From Allochromatium warmingii (GTDB taxonomy: Bacteria > Pseudomonadota > Gammaproteobacteria > Chromatiales > Chromatiaceae): 64,000 nt of DNA. Positions within the stretch are counted from its first letter, which is position 1, and every line of letters starts with the position of its first letter. Below the pieces are notes generated by a model. It searched no databases. It saw nothing but the letters and a program-made list of their open reading frames with translations, and was not told the origin of the DNA. Positions 18,701-27,777 of the stretch are shown piece by piece. Where the stretch lies: positions 26,689 through 90,688 of the forward strand of contig NZ_FNOW01000008.1 of assembly GCF_900107145.1 (NCBI RefSeq), in the 5' to 3' direction. The position numbers and the translations under genes are program-made.

Positions 18701-19687
18701 ATGGCGAAATATCACCTCTACGGCATCGGCAATGCGTTAGTTGACATGGACTATTCAGTCACGTTCGAGGATCTCAACCAGCTCGGCATCGACAAGGGCG
18801 TGATGACGCTGGTTGATGAACACCAACAGTTGAGCCTGATGCGGCATTTGCAGGAGCATCCGCATCAGCGTGCCTCGGGCGGCTCGGCGGCTAACTCGAT
18901 CATCGCTTTGAGTCAGTTTGGCGGCAAAAGCTTTTATTCCTGCAAGGTCGCCGATGACGATCTCGGACATTTTTATATGCAGGATTTGATCGAGGGCGGC
19001 GTTGACACCAATCATCACACCGAAAAAGACCCAGGCCACACCGGACGTTGCTTGGTGCTGGTGACGCCCGATAGCGACCGGACAATGTGTACATTTCTCG
19101 GCGTCAGCGGCAATCTCTCGACTACGGAGCTGGTCATCGAAGCGTTGTGCGACTCGGATTGGTTTTACACCGAAGGCTATCTGGTCACCTCGGACACGGC
19201 GCGGGCGGCGTCGATAGCAGCCAAGCGCATCGCCGAGAGCGCCGGGGTCAAAACAGCGATCTCGCTGTCAGATCCGAATATGGTCAAATTCTTCAAGGCG
19301 GGACTGTTGGAGATGATCGGCTCCGGCGTCGATCTGCTGTTTGCCAATGAATTTGAGGCGATGGGCATGGCCGGTTCCGACGATCTACAGCAGGCCGTCG
19401 ATTATCTCAAAACCCTCGCCCGCCAGTTCGCTATCACCCGTGGCCCAGAGGGGGCGCTCGTCTGGGATGGTCAAGCCCTGATTGAGATTGCGCCGGTTCA
19501 GGTCGAAGCGGTGGATACCGTTGGTGCGGGCGATATGTTCGCCGGTGCGTTTCTCTATGGACTCAGCCAGGGTTGGAGTCATCAACGCGCTGGGAAGCTC
19601 GCTGCTGCCGCCGCTGCTCAGTTAGTCACGGCACTCGGGCCGCGCATGACCGCAGCGGCAACACGCGCCATTCTCGACCGCGTGTAG
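18701..19687 (+). CDS. PfkB-family kinase, adenosine kinase-like
   Basis: From the ATG at 18701 the protein is 328 residues and opens MAKYHLYGIGNALVDMDYSV. It carries RASGGSAANSIIALSQFGG, the PfkB sugar/nucleoside-binding region, and DTVGAGDMFAGAFLYGL, with the catalytic Asp of the DTxGAGD anion hole. This subgroup in gammaproteobacteria is usually called adenosine kinase; other purine nucleoside or sugar substrates are possible. GGAA about 7 bases before 18701 supports this start over the longer frame from 18578. Confidence 0.87.
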   Translation: MAKYHLYGIGNALVDMDYSVTFEDLNQLGIDKGVMTLVDEHQQLSLMRHLQEHPHQRASGGSAANSIIALSQFGGKSFYSCKVADDDLGHFYMQDLIEGGVDTNHHTEKDPGHTGRCLVLVTPDSDRTMCTFLGVSGNLSTTELVIEALCDSDWFYTEGYLVTSDTARAASIAAKRIAESAGVKTAISLSDPNMVKFFKAGLLEMIGSGVDLLFANEFEAMGMAGSDDLQQAVDYLKTLARQFAITRGPEGALVWDGQALIEIAPVQVEAVDTVGAGDMFAGAFLYGLSQGWSHQRAGKLAAAAAAQLVTALGPRMTAAATRAILDRV

Positions 19688-19845
19688 TTGATTCGGCGCG
19701 GCGCGAGCGGACGACGTGATTAAACTGCGATGCACTCGACAGATTATCCAGTCAAATCAAGTTAGCATTTCAGTCAAATATTACCATCCCGCGCACCGCC
19801 GCCCGCGTCGCTCATCTGAGGCGTGTGCGTGACAGGAGGACGCCC

Positions 19846-20763
19846 ATGCTCAGTTTTGATGCCCCGTCGCGCCCCTCGGCCTTGACCATCCGCGCATACA
19901 CGCGCCCGCGTTTTGATACAGATCTCGACGCGCTCCGCGATTGGCTGGATGGCCTCAAAATACGCGGTGTGCGGCACGCTGGCCCAACGCTGGTTGTCAC
20001 GCTCGAAAATCTGCGCAAAACCGATCTCACGGCGAGTCGGCGAATCGCAATTCTGTCGCTCTTAAAAACTCCGCTGCTCAAGACCTGCGCTGGATTGCCG
20101 AAGCCGCGTGTTGCCGATCCGAGCGCCGGTGTGACGATGGAGCAACGGCTGTTGCGGCTGATGTTCGTCAACCTCGATCAGGCGCTGCATCAGCTCGATA
20201 AATCGCATCCGCTGCCCAATGCGCGTCAACACCAGCAGCGGCTGTGGTTGATCCGCAATCTGTTGCGTTTCGCTGGGCGGCAACTGCGCTATGCGTTGCA
20301 GTGGCAGACGCCGTTGGCGGCGGGAACCTGGCGCGATCTGCACGAATTGTATGGGTATCTGACGCAGCGCCGCCCGAATGCGCTCTGGGATCTGGACGCG
20401 CCAGCACCGCCAGCCGCTGATTTTGAGTACGAAGCTGAGTACAAAATGCTCTTGTTGCTCGGCTTGGCCGCGACCGTGCAACCGACGACGGCACGACGGG
20501 CGGCGTGGCAGGACAATCTGCCCGTGTGGGCGGCGCAGACGCGGCTTGAAGACCCGCATAATCGACTCGGACGGTTGCGGGTATGGGTGGTTGAGGTGGC
20601 TGCTGATGGGCCGCCGCGTCAGTTAGCAGGCAGTCTCGATCTGCCGTTTCGCGGCTGGGTGCTGGAGCCGCCCTATCCCTATCTCCATCAACTCGATGAT
20701 GGCCCCTTTGGTTTAAATAACGGAAGCGGCCAAGCATTCGAACTTGCATTAGACATGCGCTAA
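19846..20763 (+). CDS. Uncharacterised conserved-looking protein
   Basis: The 305-residue protein is not recognised. It is soluble, rich in Leu, Arg and Ala, with a predicted helical middle (about residues 100-180, including MFVNLDQALHQLDKSHPLP) and a C-terminal part with GRLRVWVVEVA and FRGWVLEPPYPYLHQ that looks like short beta strands. The start is set by a strong AGGAGG site before the ATG at 19846. The arrangement recalls adaptor or PilZ-like proteins, but I see no defining motif. A clear terminator follows. Confidence 0.7.
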   Translation: MLSFDAPSRPSALTIRAYTRPRFDTDLDALRDWLDGLKIRGVRHAGPTLVVTLENLRKTDLTASRRIAILSLLKTPLLKTCAGLPKPRVADPSAGVTMEQRLLRLMFVNLDQALHQLDKSHPLPNARQHQQRLWLIRNLLRFAGRQLRYALQWQTPLAAGTWRDLHELYGYLTQRRPNALWDLDAPAPPAADFEYEAEYKMLLLLGLAATVQPTTARRAAWQDNLPVWAAQTRLEDPHNRLGRLRVWVVEVAADGPPRQLAGSLDLPFRGWVLEPPYPYLHQLDDGPFGLNNGSGQAFELALDMR

Positions 20764-20865
20764 ATCGCGGTCTGTTTGGCGGCACGGAGCGACCACGCCG
20801 TGAGGCGTCGTCCGTTACGCGGCCCGTCAGGGCAGAGCCTCACGGCTCCGCCGTGCGCTCTCCCT

Positions 20866-20890
20866 CCCCGTCCCAAAAGACGGGGTTTTT
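20866..20890 (+). terminator. Intrinsic terminator after the gene at 19846
   Basis: CCCCGTC pairs with GACGGGG around a six-base loop and is followed directly by TTTTT. It lies about 100 bp after the stop of the upstream plus-strand gene and just before the 3' end of the opposing DsrC-like gene. Confidence 0.85.
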
Positions 20891-20908
20891 CGCGCAAGAC
20901 TGATGATC

Positions 20909-21247
20909 TTAATAACCGCCTTTGCGCTTCACGGCGGGCAGTCCAGCGATCTTGGTGCCCTGCTTGGTAGGCGCAAGCGGGAAGAGCTGATACAGATCTT
21001 TACTAGTGGGCTTGGTGCCCCACATCTTGCCCATGTCCTTGAGCAATACGCGCTCCATCGGCTGATTCTGACCGTTGTTGATGTATTCATCACGCAGATA
21101 GTTGATGACATCCCAGTGCTTGTCAGTCAGCTCGATGCCCTCGATCTCGGCGAGCTTGCGTGCGACCGCTTCGTCCCAATCGGCGTGATTGTCCAGATAA
21201 CCAGTATCAGTTGTGGCGATGGTGCGGCCGTTGACCTCGATGGCCAT
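20909..21247 (-). CDS. DsrC/TusE-family protein lacking both C-terminal cysteines
   Basis: From the ATG at 21247, with GGAGG about 8 bases upstream, the protein is 112 residues, the length of DsrC. It opens MAIEVNGRTIATTDTGYLDN and has HWDVINYLRDEYI and MGKMWGTKPTSKDLYQLFP, all typical of the family. The C-terminal arm reads KQGTKIAGLPAVKRKGGY. DsrC proteins have a Cys where GT and the second-to-last Gly stand, so both redox cysteines are absent. Such cysteine-free homologues cannot carry sulfur as persulfide or trisulfide and have been proposed as regulatory paralogues (RspA type). No dsr genes are adjacent. Confidence 0.9.
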   Translation of the reverse strand: MAIEVNGRTIATTDTGYLDNHADWDEAVARKLAEIEGIELTDKHWDVINYLRDEYINNGQNQPMERVLLKDMGKMWGTKPTSKDLYQLFPLAPTKQGTKIAGLPAVKRKGGY

Positions 21248-21472
21248 GTGATCATCCTCCCTCAATAGCTTCAGAATGTTTGCGAGTGGCCTAGATAGCG
21301 GCACGCTGGGCCGTTATCAATTCAGAACATTCGGATTTTATGATGTTCGCGGCACGGCGTCATCTGGGTGTCAGCATCGCTCGCCAGCGCCAGCGCCACC
21401 ACCGCCCCCGATCTCAACGCCCTATGCAATAATCGCCATTTAATTCAAACTGCTTTGAGAGTCTTCACCGTC

Positions 21473-22540
21473 ATGCCCTGGTTCACCGTCCCCCGCCGCC
21501 CCACCGGCCCATCACGGCGAGCCGTGCGCTTGTTGGCCGTTTTGCTGTGTTTGAGTCCCATCGTCCTGACGAGTGGAGCCTGCGCCAGCAATCAAGCCCC
21601 CCCCGCTTCCGCACGCGCAACAGCAACCCGCACGCCGCCCCCCACCAAACCCTATGTCAACGCCACAGTTCCGGCCAGTCAGTCCGGCTACGATTGGCGC
21701 GAGTTTGAGGGCACAGCCGATGGCTGGCAATCGCGCAGCAGCCAAAGCAACGAATGGAGCGGACTGAATCGCGCCGCACTGAATTTGCATTCGGCCAGTG
21801 CGCTGATCGCCGACGAACGCGGCGCGGTGCTGTATTCCAAAAATGCCCGCGCCGTCCGCCCGATTGCCTCTGTAACCAAACTGATGACGGCAATGGTCGT
21901 GCTGGATACCGGCGTTTCGCTGAAAAATGATATTCGGATTATCGAAGAGGATCGCGACCGCTTAAAAAACAGCCGCTCACGGTTGCGTATCAACGATACC
22001 GTGCTATCGCGGCGTGAAATGATTATGGTCGCGCTGATGTCGTCGGATAATCGCGCCGCTCATGCGCTCGGTCGCACCACCTTCCGTGGCGGTACAACTG
22101 AGTTTGTGCAAGCCATGAACCGCAAAGCCCGCTCGCTCGGAATGCACAACACGCAATTTGTTGATTCATCGGGTCTTGATCCGCGCAACCGCTCCACGGC
22201 TGAAGATTTGGTCAAGATGGTGCGGGCCGCCTCAAATTATCCGCTGATCCGCGAAACCACCTCACGCGGCGAGATGACGTTGCGCCCCTTTGCTGACGGC
22301 ACGGCGCTGCAATATCGCAACACCAATCCGCTGGTGCGCAGTCCAGACTGGACGGTCGAAGTGAGCAAAACCGGCTTTATCAACGAAGCTGGGCGCTGTC
22401 TGGTGATGCGGGCGCGAATTGACAACCGCAGTTTATACATGGTGTTTTTAGGTTCCGACGGCAAACTCAGCACCGTCGGCGACTCGAACCGGGTGCGCGA
22501 CTGGATTCTCACCAGCCGCCGCACCACCGCCGCCCGTTAA
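21473..22540 (+). CDS. pbpG: D-alanyl-D-alanine endopeptidase (PBP7-like, S11 family)
   Basis: From the ATG at 21473 the protein is 355 residues. It has a basic N-terminus and signal-like helix (AVRLLAVLLCLSPIVLTSG), then a low-complexity stretch. The penicillin-binding motifs are IASVTKLMTAMV (SxxK), SSDNRAA (SxN) and SKTGFINEAG (KTG). This is the PbpG/DacA-like S11 layout, cleaving D-Ala-mDAP cross-links in the periplasm. A GTG at 21368 would give a longer, less likely N-terminus. Its stop overlaps that of the convergent rluB gene. Confidence 0.9.
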   Translation: MPWFTVPRRPTGPSRRAVRLLAVLLCLSPIVLTSGACASNQAPPASARATATRTPPPTKPYVNATVPASQSGYDWREFEGTADGWQSRSSQSNEWSGLNRAALNLHSASALIADERGAVLYSKNARAVRPIASVTKLMTAMVVLDTGVSLKNDIRIIEEDRDRLKNSRSRLRINDTVLSRREMIMVALMSSDNRAAHALGRTTFRGGTTEFVQAMNRKARSLGMHNTQFVDSSGLDPRNRSTAEDLVKMVRAASNYPLIRETTSRGEMTLRPFADGTALQYRNTNPLVRSPDWTVEVSKTGFINEAGRCLVMRARIDNRSLYMVFLGSDGKLSTVGDSNRVRDWILTSRRTTAAR

Positions 22541-23439
22541 CGCGGACGCCGCCCCCACTTCGGCCCCGCGTGCGACGGTGTCTCGCCGTCGGGCTGGGGG
22601 CGGCGCACCGCCGGTTTTGCTGCACTCGCCGCCCGCCGCAAGCGTGGACGCTCCAACACCCGCAACCCCGCCAGCGCCATCAGTTCCGCCCGTTCGGTTT
22701 CAGTCAGCGGTCGCCAGTTGCCCGGAAACAACCGCCGCCCCAGTTCCACACTGCCATAACGAATGCGGATCAAACGGCTCACGGTGCAGCCCGCCGCTTC
22801 CCATAGCCGCCGCACCTCACGATTGCGCCCTTCATGTAACACAACATGATACCAATGATTCGCGCCACTGCCGCCCTGATCGGTCACGCGGTCGAATTTA
22901 GCCGGGCCGTCTTCTAATTCGATCCCCGTCGTCAAGTGTTCCAGTGCTTCTGGTGTCACACCGCCCAAAATCCGCACCGCATATTCGCGTTCAACTTCGC
23001 GTGATGGGTGCATCAAGCGATTAGCCAGCTCGCCATCTGTGGTAAATAAAATCAATCCAGAGGTATTAATATCGAGCCGCCCGACCGCAATCCAGCGCCC
23101 TTGTTTTGGGCGCGGCAAGCGCCGAAAAACCGTCTGCCGCTCTTCTGGATCGCGGCGCGTGACAATCTCACCTTCGGGTTTATGATAAACAATAATCTGA
23201 CTTTCACTGTCGCGCTTGGGCTTTAGTGTCACCTCGCGCCCATCAATACGGATGCGGTCAGCATGCGTAGCCTGATCGCCGAGTTTGGCCAATTGACCAT
23301 TGACGCGCACGCGGCCTTCGCTAATCCAGCCTTCAATTTGACGGCGCGAGCCAAGACCAGCTTCAGCTAATAATTTCTGGAGCCGAATCGGAGCCGTATT
23401 TAAACCAAGCTGACGCGGTGGCGGTCGATCATGTTTCAT
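22537..23439 (-). CDS. rluB: 23S rRNA pseudouridine(2605) synthase
   Basis: The 300-residue protein has an S4 RNA-binding domain at the start (LQKLLAEAGLGSRRQIEGWI), then GRLDINTSGLILFTTDGELAN with the catalytic Asp, and a C-terminal basic, Pro-rich tail. This is the RsuA/RluB group; position next to scpB supports RluB. It overlaps scpB by ATGA and is the last gene of the long minus-strand operon that begins near 29293. Confidence 0.93.
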   Translation of the reverse strand: MKHDRPPPRQLGLNTAPIRLQKLLAEAGLGSRRQIEGWISEGRVRVNGQLAKLGDQATHADRIRIDGREVTLKPKRDSESQIIVYHKPEGEIVTRRDPEERQTVFRRLPRPKQGRWIAVGRLDINTSGLILFTTDGELANRLMHPSREVEREYAVRILGGVTPEALEHLTTGIELEDGPAKFDRVTDQGGSGANHWYHVVLHEGRNREVRRLWEAAGCTVSRLIRIRYGSVELGRRLFPGNWRPLTETERAELMALAGLRVLERPRLRRAASAAKPAVRRPQPDGETPSHAGPKWGRRPR

Positions 23440-24020
23440 GGTGTATTCTCAATCAATTCAGGTGGCGGTGCGCTATTGAGCCAAGATTCGGGATCGCGGA
23501 TCGCGGCCAACGGTGGCAAATCATTCAATGAGCGCAGTCCGAAATAATCCAAAAAATCGCGGGTTGTCGCATAAAGTGCCGGACGACCCGGAGTATCACG
23601 ATGCCCGACAACGCGCACCCATTCGCGTTCGGTTAGGGTTTTAATAATATTCGTGCTCACTGTCACGCCGCGAATGTCCTCAATTTCACCGCGTGTGATT
23701 GGCTGACGATAGGCAATCAAGGCTAAGGTCTCTAATAATGCCCGTGAATAACGCGGCGCTTTATCATCCCACAGCCGAGCAACCCAGGGCGCAACGGTAG
23801 CGCGTACTTGCACCCGATAACCGCTGGCCACTTCGGTAATTTCGATGCCGCGTCCGTGATAATCGGCGCTCAATTCCTGAATAACACTGAGAATGGCTTT
23901 ACGCTCAGGCGCTTCCGCTTCATCAAATAGCGCCCGTAATTGATCGAGCGTCAATGGGCCAGCCGCCGCAAATAACGCACCTTCGATAATGGTTTTTAGC
24001 GGTTGATTGGTCATTGGCAT
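23436..24020 (-). CDS. scpB: Segregation and condensation protein B
   Basis: The 194-residue protein starts near NQPLKTIIEGALFAAAGPLT and has LLETLALIAYRQPITRGEIE and DIRGVTVSTNIIKTL, the winged-helix signature of ScpB. It is the kleisin partner of ScpA in the SMC chromosome-condensation complex. Unusually it is not directly after scpA: an 849-bp nuclease-like gene stands between them. A second ATG two codons in is an alternative start. Confidence 0.95.
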   Translation of the reverse strand: MPMTNQPLKTIIEGALFAAAGPLTLDQLRALFDEAEAPERKAILSVIQELSADYHGRGIEITEVASGYRVQVRATVAPWVARLWDDKAPRYSRALLETLALIAYRQPITRGEIEDIRGVTVSTNIIKTLTEREWVRVVGHRDTPGRPALYATTRDFLDYFGLRSLNDLPPLAAIRDPESWLNSAPPPELIENTP

Positions 24021-24069
24021 CGAATACTAAAAGATTGTAGATATGCTTGGGTTTATCAATAGCAAACCC

Positions 24070-24918
24070 TTAAATTGGACGTGTCGCTCGACATACAGGA
24101 AATTGCGAGCATCCCCAGAATGAACGCCCCGCATTAGCCCCTTTAGACGCTGTGCGCAGTACCATTGTCGCCCCACATTTGGGACATATCGGCGCTGTTT
24201 CGGGTGATACCGGAATATTCTGAGCTGCTGGACTTATAGTTGAAATCTTACTGTGTTGGCGCAATAACCTGCGAAGCTGGTGGCCATCAATTAACGTGAT
24301 CTGTGCTTGATCGGCAAAACGGCGTGCCTCATCGCTAAAACGCCCTGAGGTGATAACGAATCCACCTGTTGCATTCTGAACGGCTATCACACCCATCAAT
24401 TCACGTACAACATTGACACCAACTTGAACCGCCTTCCAGTGCTTACATTGCACGAGATAAGTCTGATTCTGCTTCGACAGCACCAAATCAACGCCGCCAT
24501 CCGGTTCGCCAACACCTCCAGTTTCGACGACGGTATAGCCCTGATGTCGAAACCACTCACCGATCAATAGCTCAAATTCATGCCAAGTTAAATGTTCCAG
24601 TGCCTTTTGATTGGGTGCATGTGATACGTTTTGATAAAGTTGCGTCCGCTTATGCCGACGGAGTATTGAGACAAGCGCCCCGACCGTAAAAATAGCTGGT
24701 AGCAGGTACTGACCATAAAACGCCATCATGTAAAACATCTGAGCGACAATGATATCGCCTATTTGACCAGGTATTGCAGGCGTAGTGGATGGAGGTGTGA
24801 TAGTTAAAGCATGGAGTCCAAAGTAGGATACAACCGCTAATAGTAAGCCCACCCACCACGGCAAACGCGCTATGATTTCAACAATATCATCAAATGCGCT
24901 GCGTTTCTTTCGGGCCAT
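24070..24918 (-). CDS. Membrane-anchored Mrr-like restriction endonuclease with topoisomerase-type zinc ribbon
   Basis: From the ATG at 24918, with GGAG upstream, the protein is 282 residues. Two hydrophobic helices (about residues 18-40 and 58-85) are followed by an Mrr_cat-type domain (about residues 105-205). That domain contains FELLIGEWFRHQGYTVVETG, DGGVDLVLSK and YLVQCKHWKAVQVG, giving the D...QxK core of PD-(D/E)xK nucleases. A C-terminal ribbon has CPKCGATMVLR and FWGCSQFPVC. Similar proteins may act on damaged or foreign DNA at the membrane. It sits between scpA and scpB, which are normally adjacent. Confidence 0.87.
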   Translation of the reverse strand: MARKKRSAFDDIVEIIARLPWWVGLLLAVVSYFGLHALTITPPSTTPAIPGQIGDIIVAQMFYMMAFYGQYLLPAIFTVGALVSILRRHKRTQLYQNVSHAPNQKALEHLTWHEFELLIGEWFRHQGYTVVETGGVGEPDGGVDLVLSKQNQTYLVQCKHWKAVQVGVNVVRELMGVIAVQNATGGFVITSGRFSDEARRFADQAQITLIDGHQLRRLLRQHSKISTISPAAQNIPVSPETAPICPKCGATMVLRTASKGANAGRSFWGCSQFPVCRATRPI

Positions 24919-24943
24919 AACAGATCTCCGTATATTAAAAATG

Positions 24944-25855
24944 TTATAGTGTTGACTCACGCCGCCGCACATAAATCGGCGCAAACGCATCAGACTGGAT
25001 TAACTCCAGCATGCTCGATTTAATCAATTCCAACAACGCCAAAAACGTTACCACCACCCCAGCACGACCTTCACTCGGATCAAATAATTCCGTCAAACAC
25101 GCGCTCTCACCGCTCTGCAAGCGTTCTAATACCTGCGACATCCGCTCGCGCAATGACAACTGCTCACGCTTAATGTGATGGCGGGTAAATAACTCAGCGC
25201 GTGCCAGCACATCGCGTAAAGCGTGCAATAACTCAGGTAATTCAACATCCGGCGGTCGCCGCTTGATAAAGCCACTCGGCACCACGGCATGAACTGTAAA
25301 ATGCTCGCGCTCTAAACGTGGCAAGGCATCGAGATCCACGGCTGCTTGCTTAAATCGCTCATAGTCTTGCAAACGGCGAATTAAATCGCTGCGCGGATCG
25401 TCATCGCCTTCAGTTGTACTCGGCGGCTGCGGCAGCAATAAGCGCGATTTAATCTCAGCCAGCATCGCCGCCATCAATAAATACTCAGCGGCTAATTCGA
25501 GACGCAATTCGCGCATCAACTCGACATATTCCAAATATTGATCGGTAATCCGCGCAATCGGAATATCGAGAATATCCAAATTCTGCCGCCGAATCAGATA
25601 CAACAACAAATCAAGCGGCCCTTCAAAGGTTTCGAGACAAATTTCGAGCGCATCCGGCGGAATATATAAATCCAGCGGCAGCGTCAACAGCGGTGTGCCC
25701 TGCACAATCGCCAACGGCGATTCTGGCACAGGTGGCACCGCTGCTGACGCATCCGGCATATCCGGCGCATTGATTATTTCAGCAGGCAGCGCAACAGCTT
25801 CGGCATTCAATCCGATCTGCCCGCTTAAATCATTTAGATCGCTCAAATCACTCAA
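24944..25855 (-). CDS. scpA: Segregation and condensation protein A
   Basis: The protein contains ALEICLETFEGPLDLLLYLI and RRQNLDILDIPIARITDQYL, the N-terminal kleisin motif that binds SMC, and YLLMAAMLAEIKSRLLLP after it. The 303-residue frame starts with TTG at 25855 and has a 60-residue low-complexity N-terminal extension; an ATG at 25759 would shorten it by 32 residues. It lies 13 bp after trpS. It forms the SMC-ScpAB complex with the product of the gene at 23436. Confidence 0.93.
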   Translation of the reverse strand: MSDLSDLNDLSGQIGLNAEAVALPAEIINAPDMPDASAAVPPVPESPLAIVQGTPLLTLPLDLYIPPDALEICLETFEGPLDLLLYLIRRQNLDILDIPIARITDQYLEYVELMRELRLELAAEYLLMAAMLAEIKSRLLLPQPPSTTEGDDDPRSDLIRRLQDYERFKQAAVDLDALPRLEREHFTVHAVVPSGFIKRRPPDVELPELLHALRDVLARAELFTRHHIKREQLSLRERMSQVLERLQSGESACLTELFDPSEGRAGVVVTFLALLELIKSSMLELIQSDAFAPIYVRRRESTL

Positions 25856-25868
25856 GCTCGCACGCCGC

Positions 25869-27086
25869 TCAATTGATTCCCAATGACATTGCCTGCCGCA
25901 CCTCGGCGAGTGTTTCGCCTGCTATAGCGCGTGCTCGCTCGCCGCCGTCGCGAAGAATTTGGCGAACTAATTCCGGTTGGGCTTCATAATCACGGGCGCG
26001 TTCCTGAATCGGCGTTAATTCTGCCAACACCGCATCAATAATTGGCCGTTTGCATTCTAAACAACCAATTCCCGCCGAGCGACAACCCTGTTGTACCCAA
26101 TCATGCACCGTCGCATCTGAATAAACCTGATGGAATGGCCACACTGGACATTTATCAGGATCACCCGGATCAGTGCGCCGCACCCGCGCTGGATCAGTCG
26201 GCATAGTACGCAAGACTTTTTCAACTTCAGCAGGTGAATCACGCAATGACAGCGTATTATTATAAGACTTAGACATCTTTTGCCCATCTATCCCAGGCAT
26301 TTTTGATGCTTTGGTCAATAACGCCTGCGGTTCAGGCAAAATAATCCGTCCGCTGCCTTCAAGATCGCCGAATAACCGCTCGCGTTCGGTTTGACTGATT
26401 TGGCTTTGACTATCGAGTAATGCGCGACCCTGTTCTAATGCGGCCTGATCGCCTTGCTCTTGATAACGGCGCTTGCATTCATCAAATAGCTTGGCGTTCT
26501 TTTTGCCGAGTTTCTTTTTGGCGTCCTCCGCTTTAAGCGCAAAATCCGGCTCGCGGCCAAATAAATGATTAAAGCGCCGCGCCACTTCACGGGTTAATTC
26601 AACATGGGCAACCTGATCTTCACCAACCGGCACCTGTGCCGCTTTATAAACGAGAATATCGGCACTCTGGAGCAGCGGATAGCCGAGAAAACCATAGGTT
26701 GCTAAATCGCGTTCTTTAAGCTTGTCTTGCTGATCTTTATAGGTCGGCACGCGCTCTAACCAACCGAGCGGCGTCATCATCGACAGCAATAAATGCAGTT
26801 CGGCGTGTTCGGGAACCTGTGATTGCACAAAAATTGTCGCGGACTTAGGATCAACGCCAGCCGCCAGCCAATCAATCACCATTTCGCGGGTGCTGGCGGG
26901 AATTTGTGTCGGATCTTCGTAATGCGTGGTGAGCGCGTGCCAATCGGCGACAAAGAAAAAACAGTCATATTCATGCTGCAAGTGTAGCCAATTCTTGAGC
27001 ACGCCATGATAATGGCCAAGATGCAGCCGCCCGGTTGGACGCATACCTGAAAGTACACGCGCCTGATGATGTGAAACAACAGTCAA
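25869..27086 (-). CDS. trpS: Tryptophanyl-tRNA synthetase (long form)
   Basis: The 405-residue class I synthetase has GMRPTGRLHLGHYHG (HIGH equivalent) and GQKMSKSYNN (KMSKS, about residues 268-275). E. coli TrpRS has KMSKS near 195, so about 70 extra residues, highly charged (for example KKKLGKKNAKLFDECKRRYQ), are inserted between the motifs, a form known in other gammaproteobacteria. The start is TTG with GAGG about 10 bases upstream; no ATG occurs before the HIGH region. It attaches Trp to tRNA-Trp. Confidence 0.95.
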   Translation of the reverse strand: MTVVSHHQARVLSGMRPTGRLHLGHYHGVLKNWLHLQHEYDCFFFVADWHALTTHYEDPTQIPASTREMVIDWLAAGVDPKSATIFVQSQVPEHAELHLLLSMMTPLGWLERVPTYKDQQDKLKERDLATYGFLGYPLLQSADILVYKAAQVPVGEDQVAHVELTREVARRFNHLFGREPDFALKAEDAKKKLGKKNAKLFDECKRRYQEQGDQAALEQGRALLDSQSQISQTERERLFGDLEGSGRIILPEPQALLTKASKMPGIDGQKMSKSYNNTLSLRDSPAEVEKVLRTMPTDPARVRRTDPGDPDKCPVWPFHQVYSDATVHDWVQQGCRSAGIGCLECKRPIIDAVLAELTPIQERARDYEAQPELVRQILRDGGERARAIAGETLAEVRQAMSLGIN

Positions 27087-27105
27087 GGGTCGATGACCTC
27101 GCGTA

Positions 27106-27777
27106 TTAAACGAAAAATAAATCGATAACGATGCGGCTGCCCGGTAATAACTCGATTGTCCAGCGCACCAGCGGTAATAAAACGGAACTGAGTAAACCGC
27201 TGACGAATAATAACAGCAGAATCAGTAAGCCGAAGGGTTCGAGCCGTGAAAAAATAGCCGCTAAACGCGGCGGCAGGAATGAATTAAGCACGCGCCCACC
27301 ATCGAGCGGCAGCAGCGGCACTAAATTCAAGACCATTAAAAATACGTTAATCAATACTCCGGCGGCACCGCTATAAATCAGCGGCACTGCGAACCAATGA
27401 TTAACGGGATCGAGCAATAAACCAGCTTGAATGCCGAATCCCCAAAGCGCGGCCATCAATAGATTCGATCCTGGCCCGGCAAGCGCGACCACTGCCATAT
27501 CACGGCGCGGATGATGTAAATTGCGGGCATTGACCGGCACGGGTTTCGCCCAGCCGAATAGCAGACCGGCAAAGAAAAAAGTGAGCGCCGGAATCAGGAG
27601 CGTACCGATTAAATCAATATGTCGCAGTGGATTAAAGGTCACGCGCCCGCGTTGGTGCGCGGTGTGATCGCCGAGTTGATGCGCGACCCAGCCATGTGCG
27701 GCTTCATGTACGGTAATTGCCAACAGCACTGGCACGGCGAATAAAGCGAATAGTTGTAATTCGGTGAATGTGTCCAT
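27106..27777 (-). CDS. Site-2 protease family membrane metallopeptidase (M50)
   Basis: The 223-residue membrane protein has ITVHEAAHGWVAHQLGD with the HExxH zinc site in the first helix and LVPLLPLDGGRVLNSFLPP with the second motif near residue 165. Five to six hydrophobic helices are visible. It is the small M50B form without a PDZ domain. Its ATG overlaps the yciO-type stop (TAATG) and trpS follows 19 bp later, an arrangement common in gammaproteobacteria. The substrate is not known. Confidence 0.9.
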   Translation of the reverse strand: MDTFTELQLFALFAVPVLLAITVHEAAHGWVAHQLGDHTAHQRGRVTFNPLRHIDLIGTLLIPALTFFFAGLLFGWAKPVPVNARNLHHPRRDMAVVALAGPGSNLLMAALWGFGIQAGLLLDPVNHWFAVPLIYSGAAGVLINVFLMVLNLVPLLPLDGGRVLNSFLPPRLAAIFSRLEPFGLLILLLLFVSGLLSSVLLPLVRWTIELLPGSRIVIDLFFV

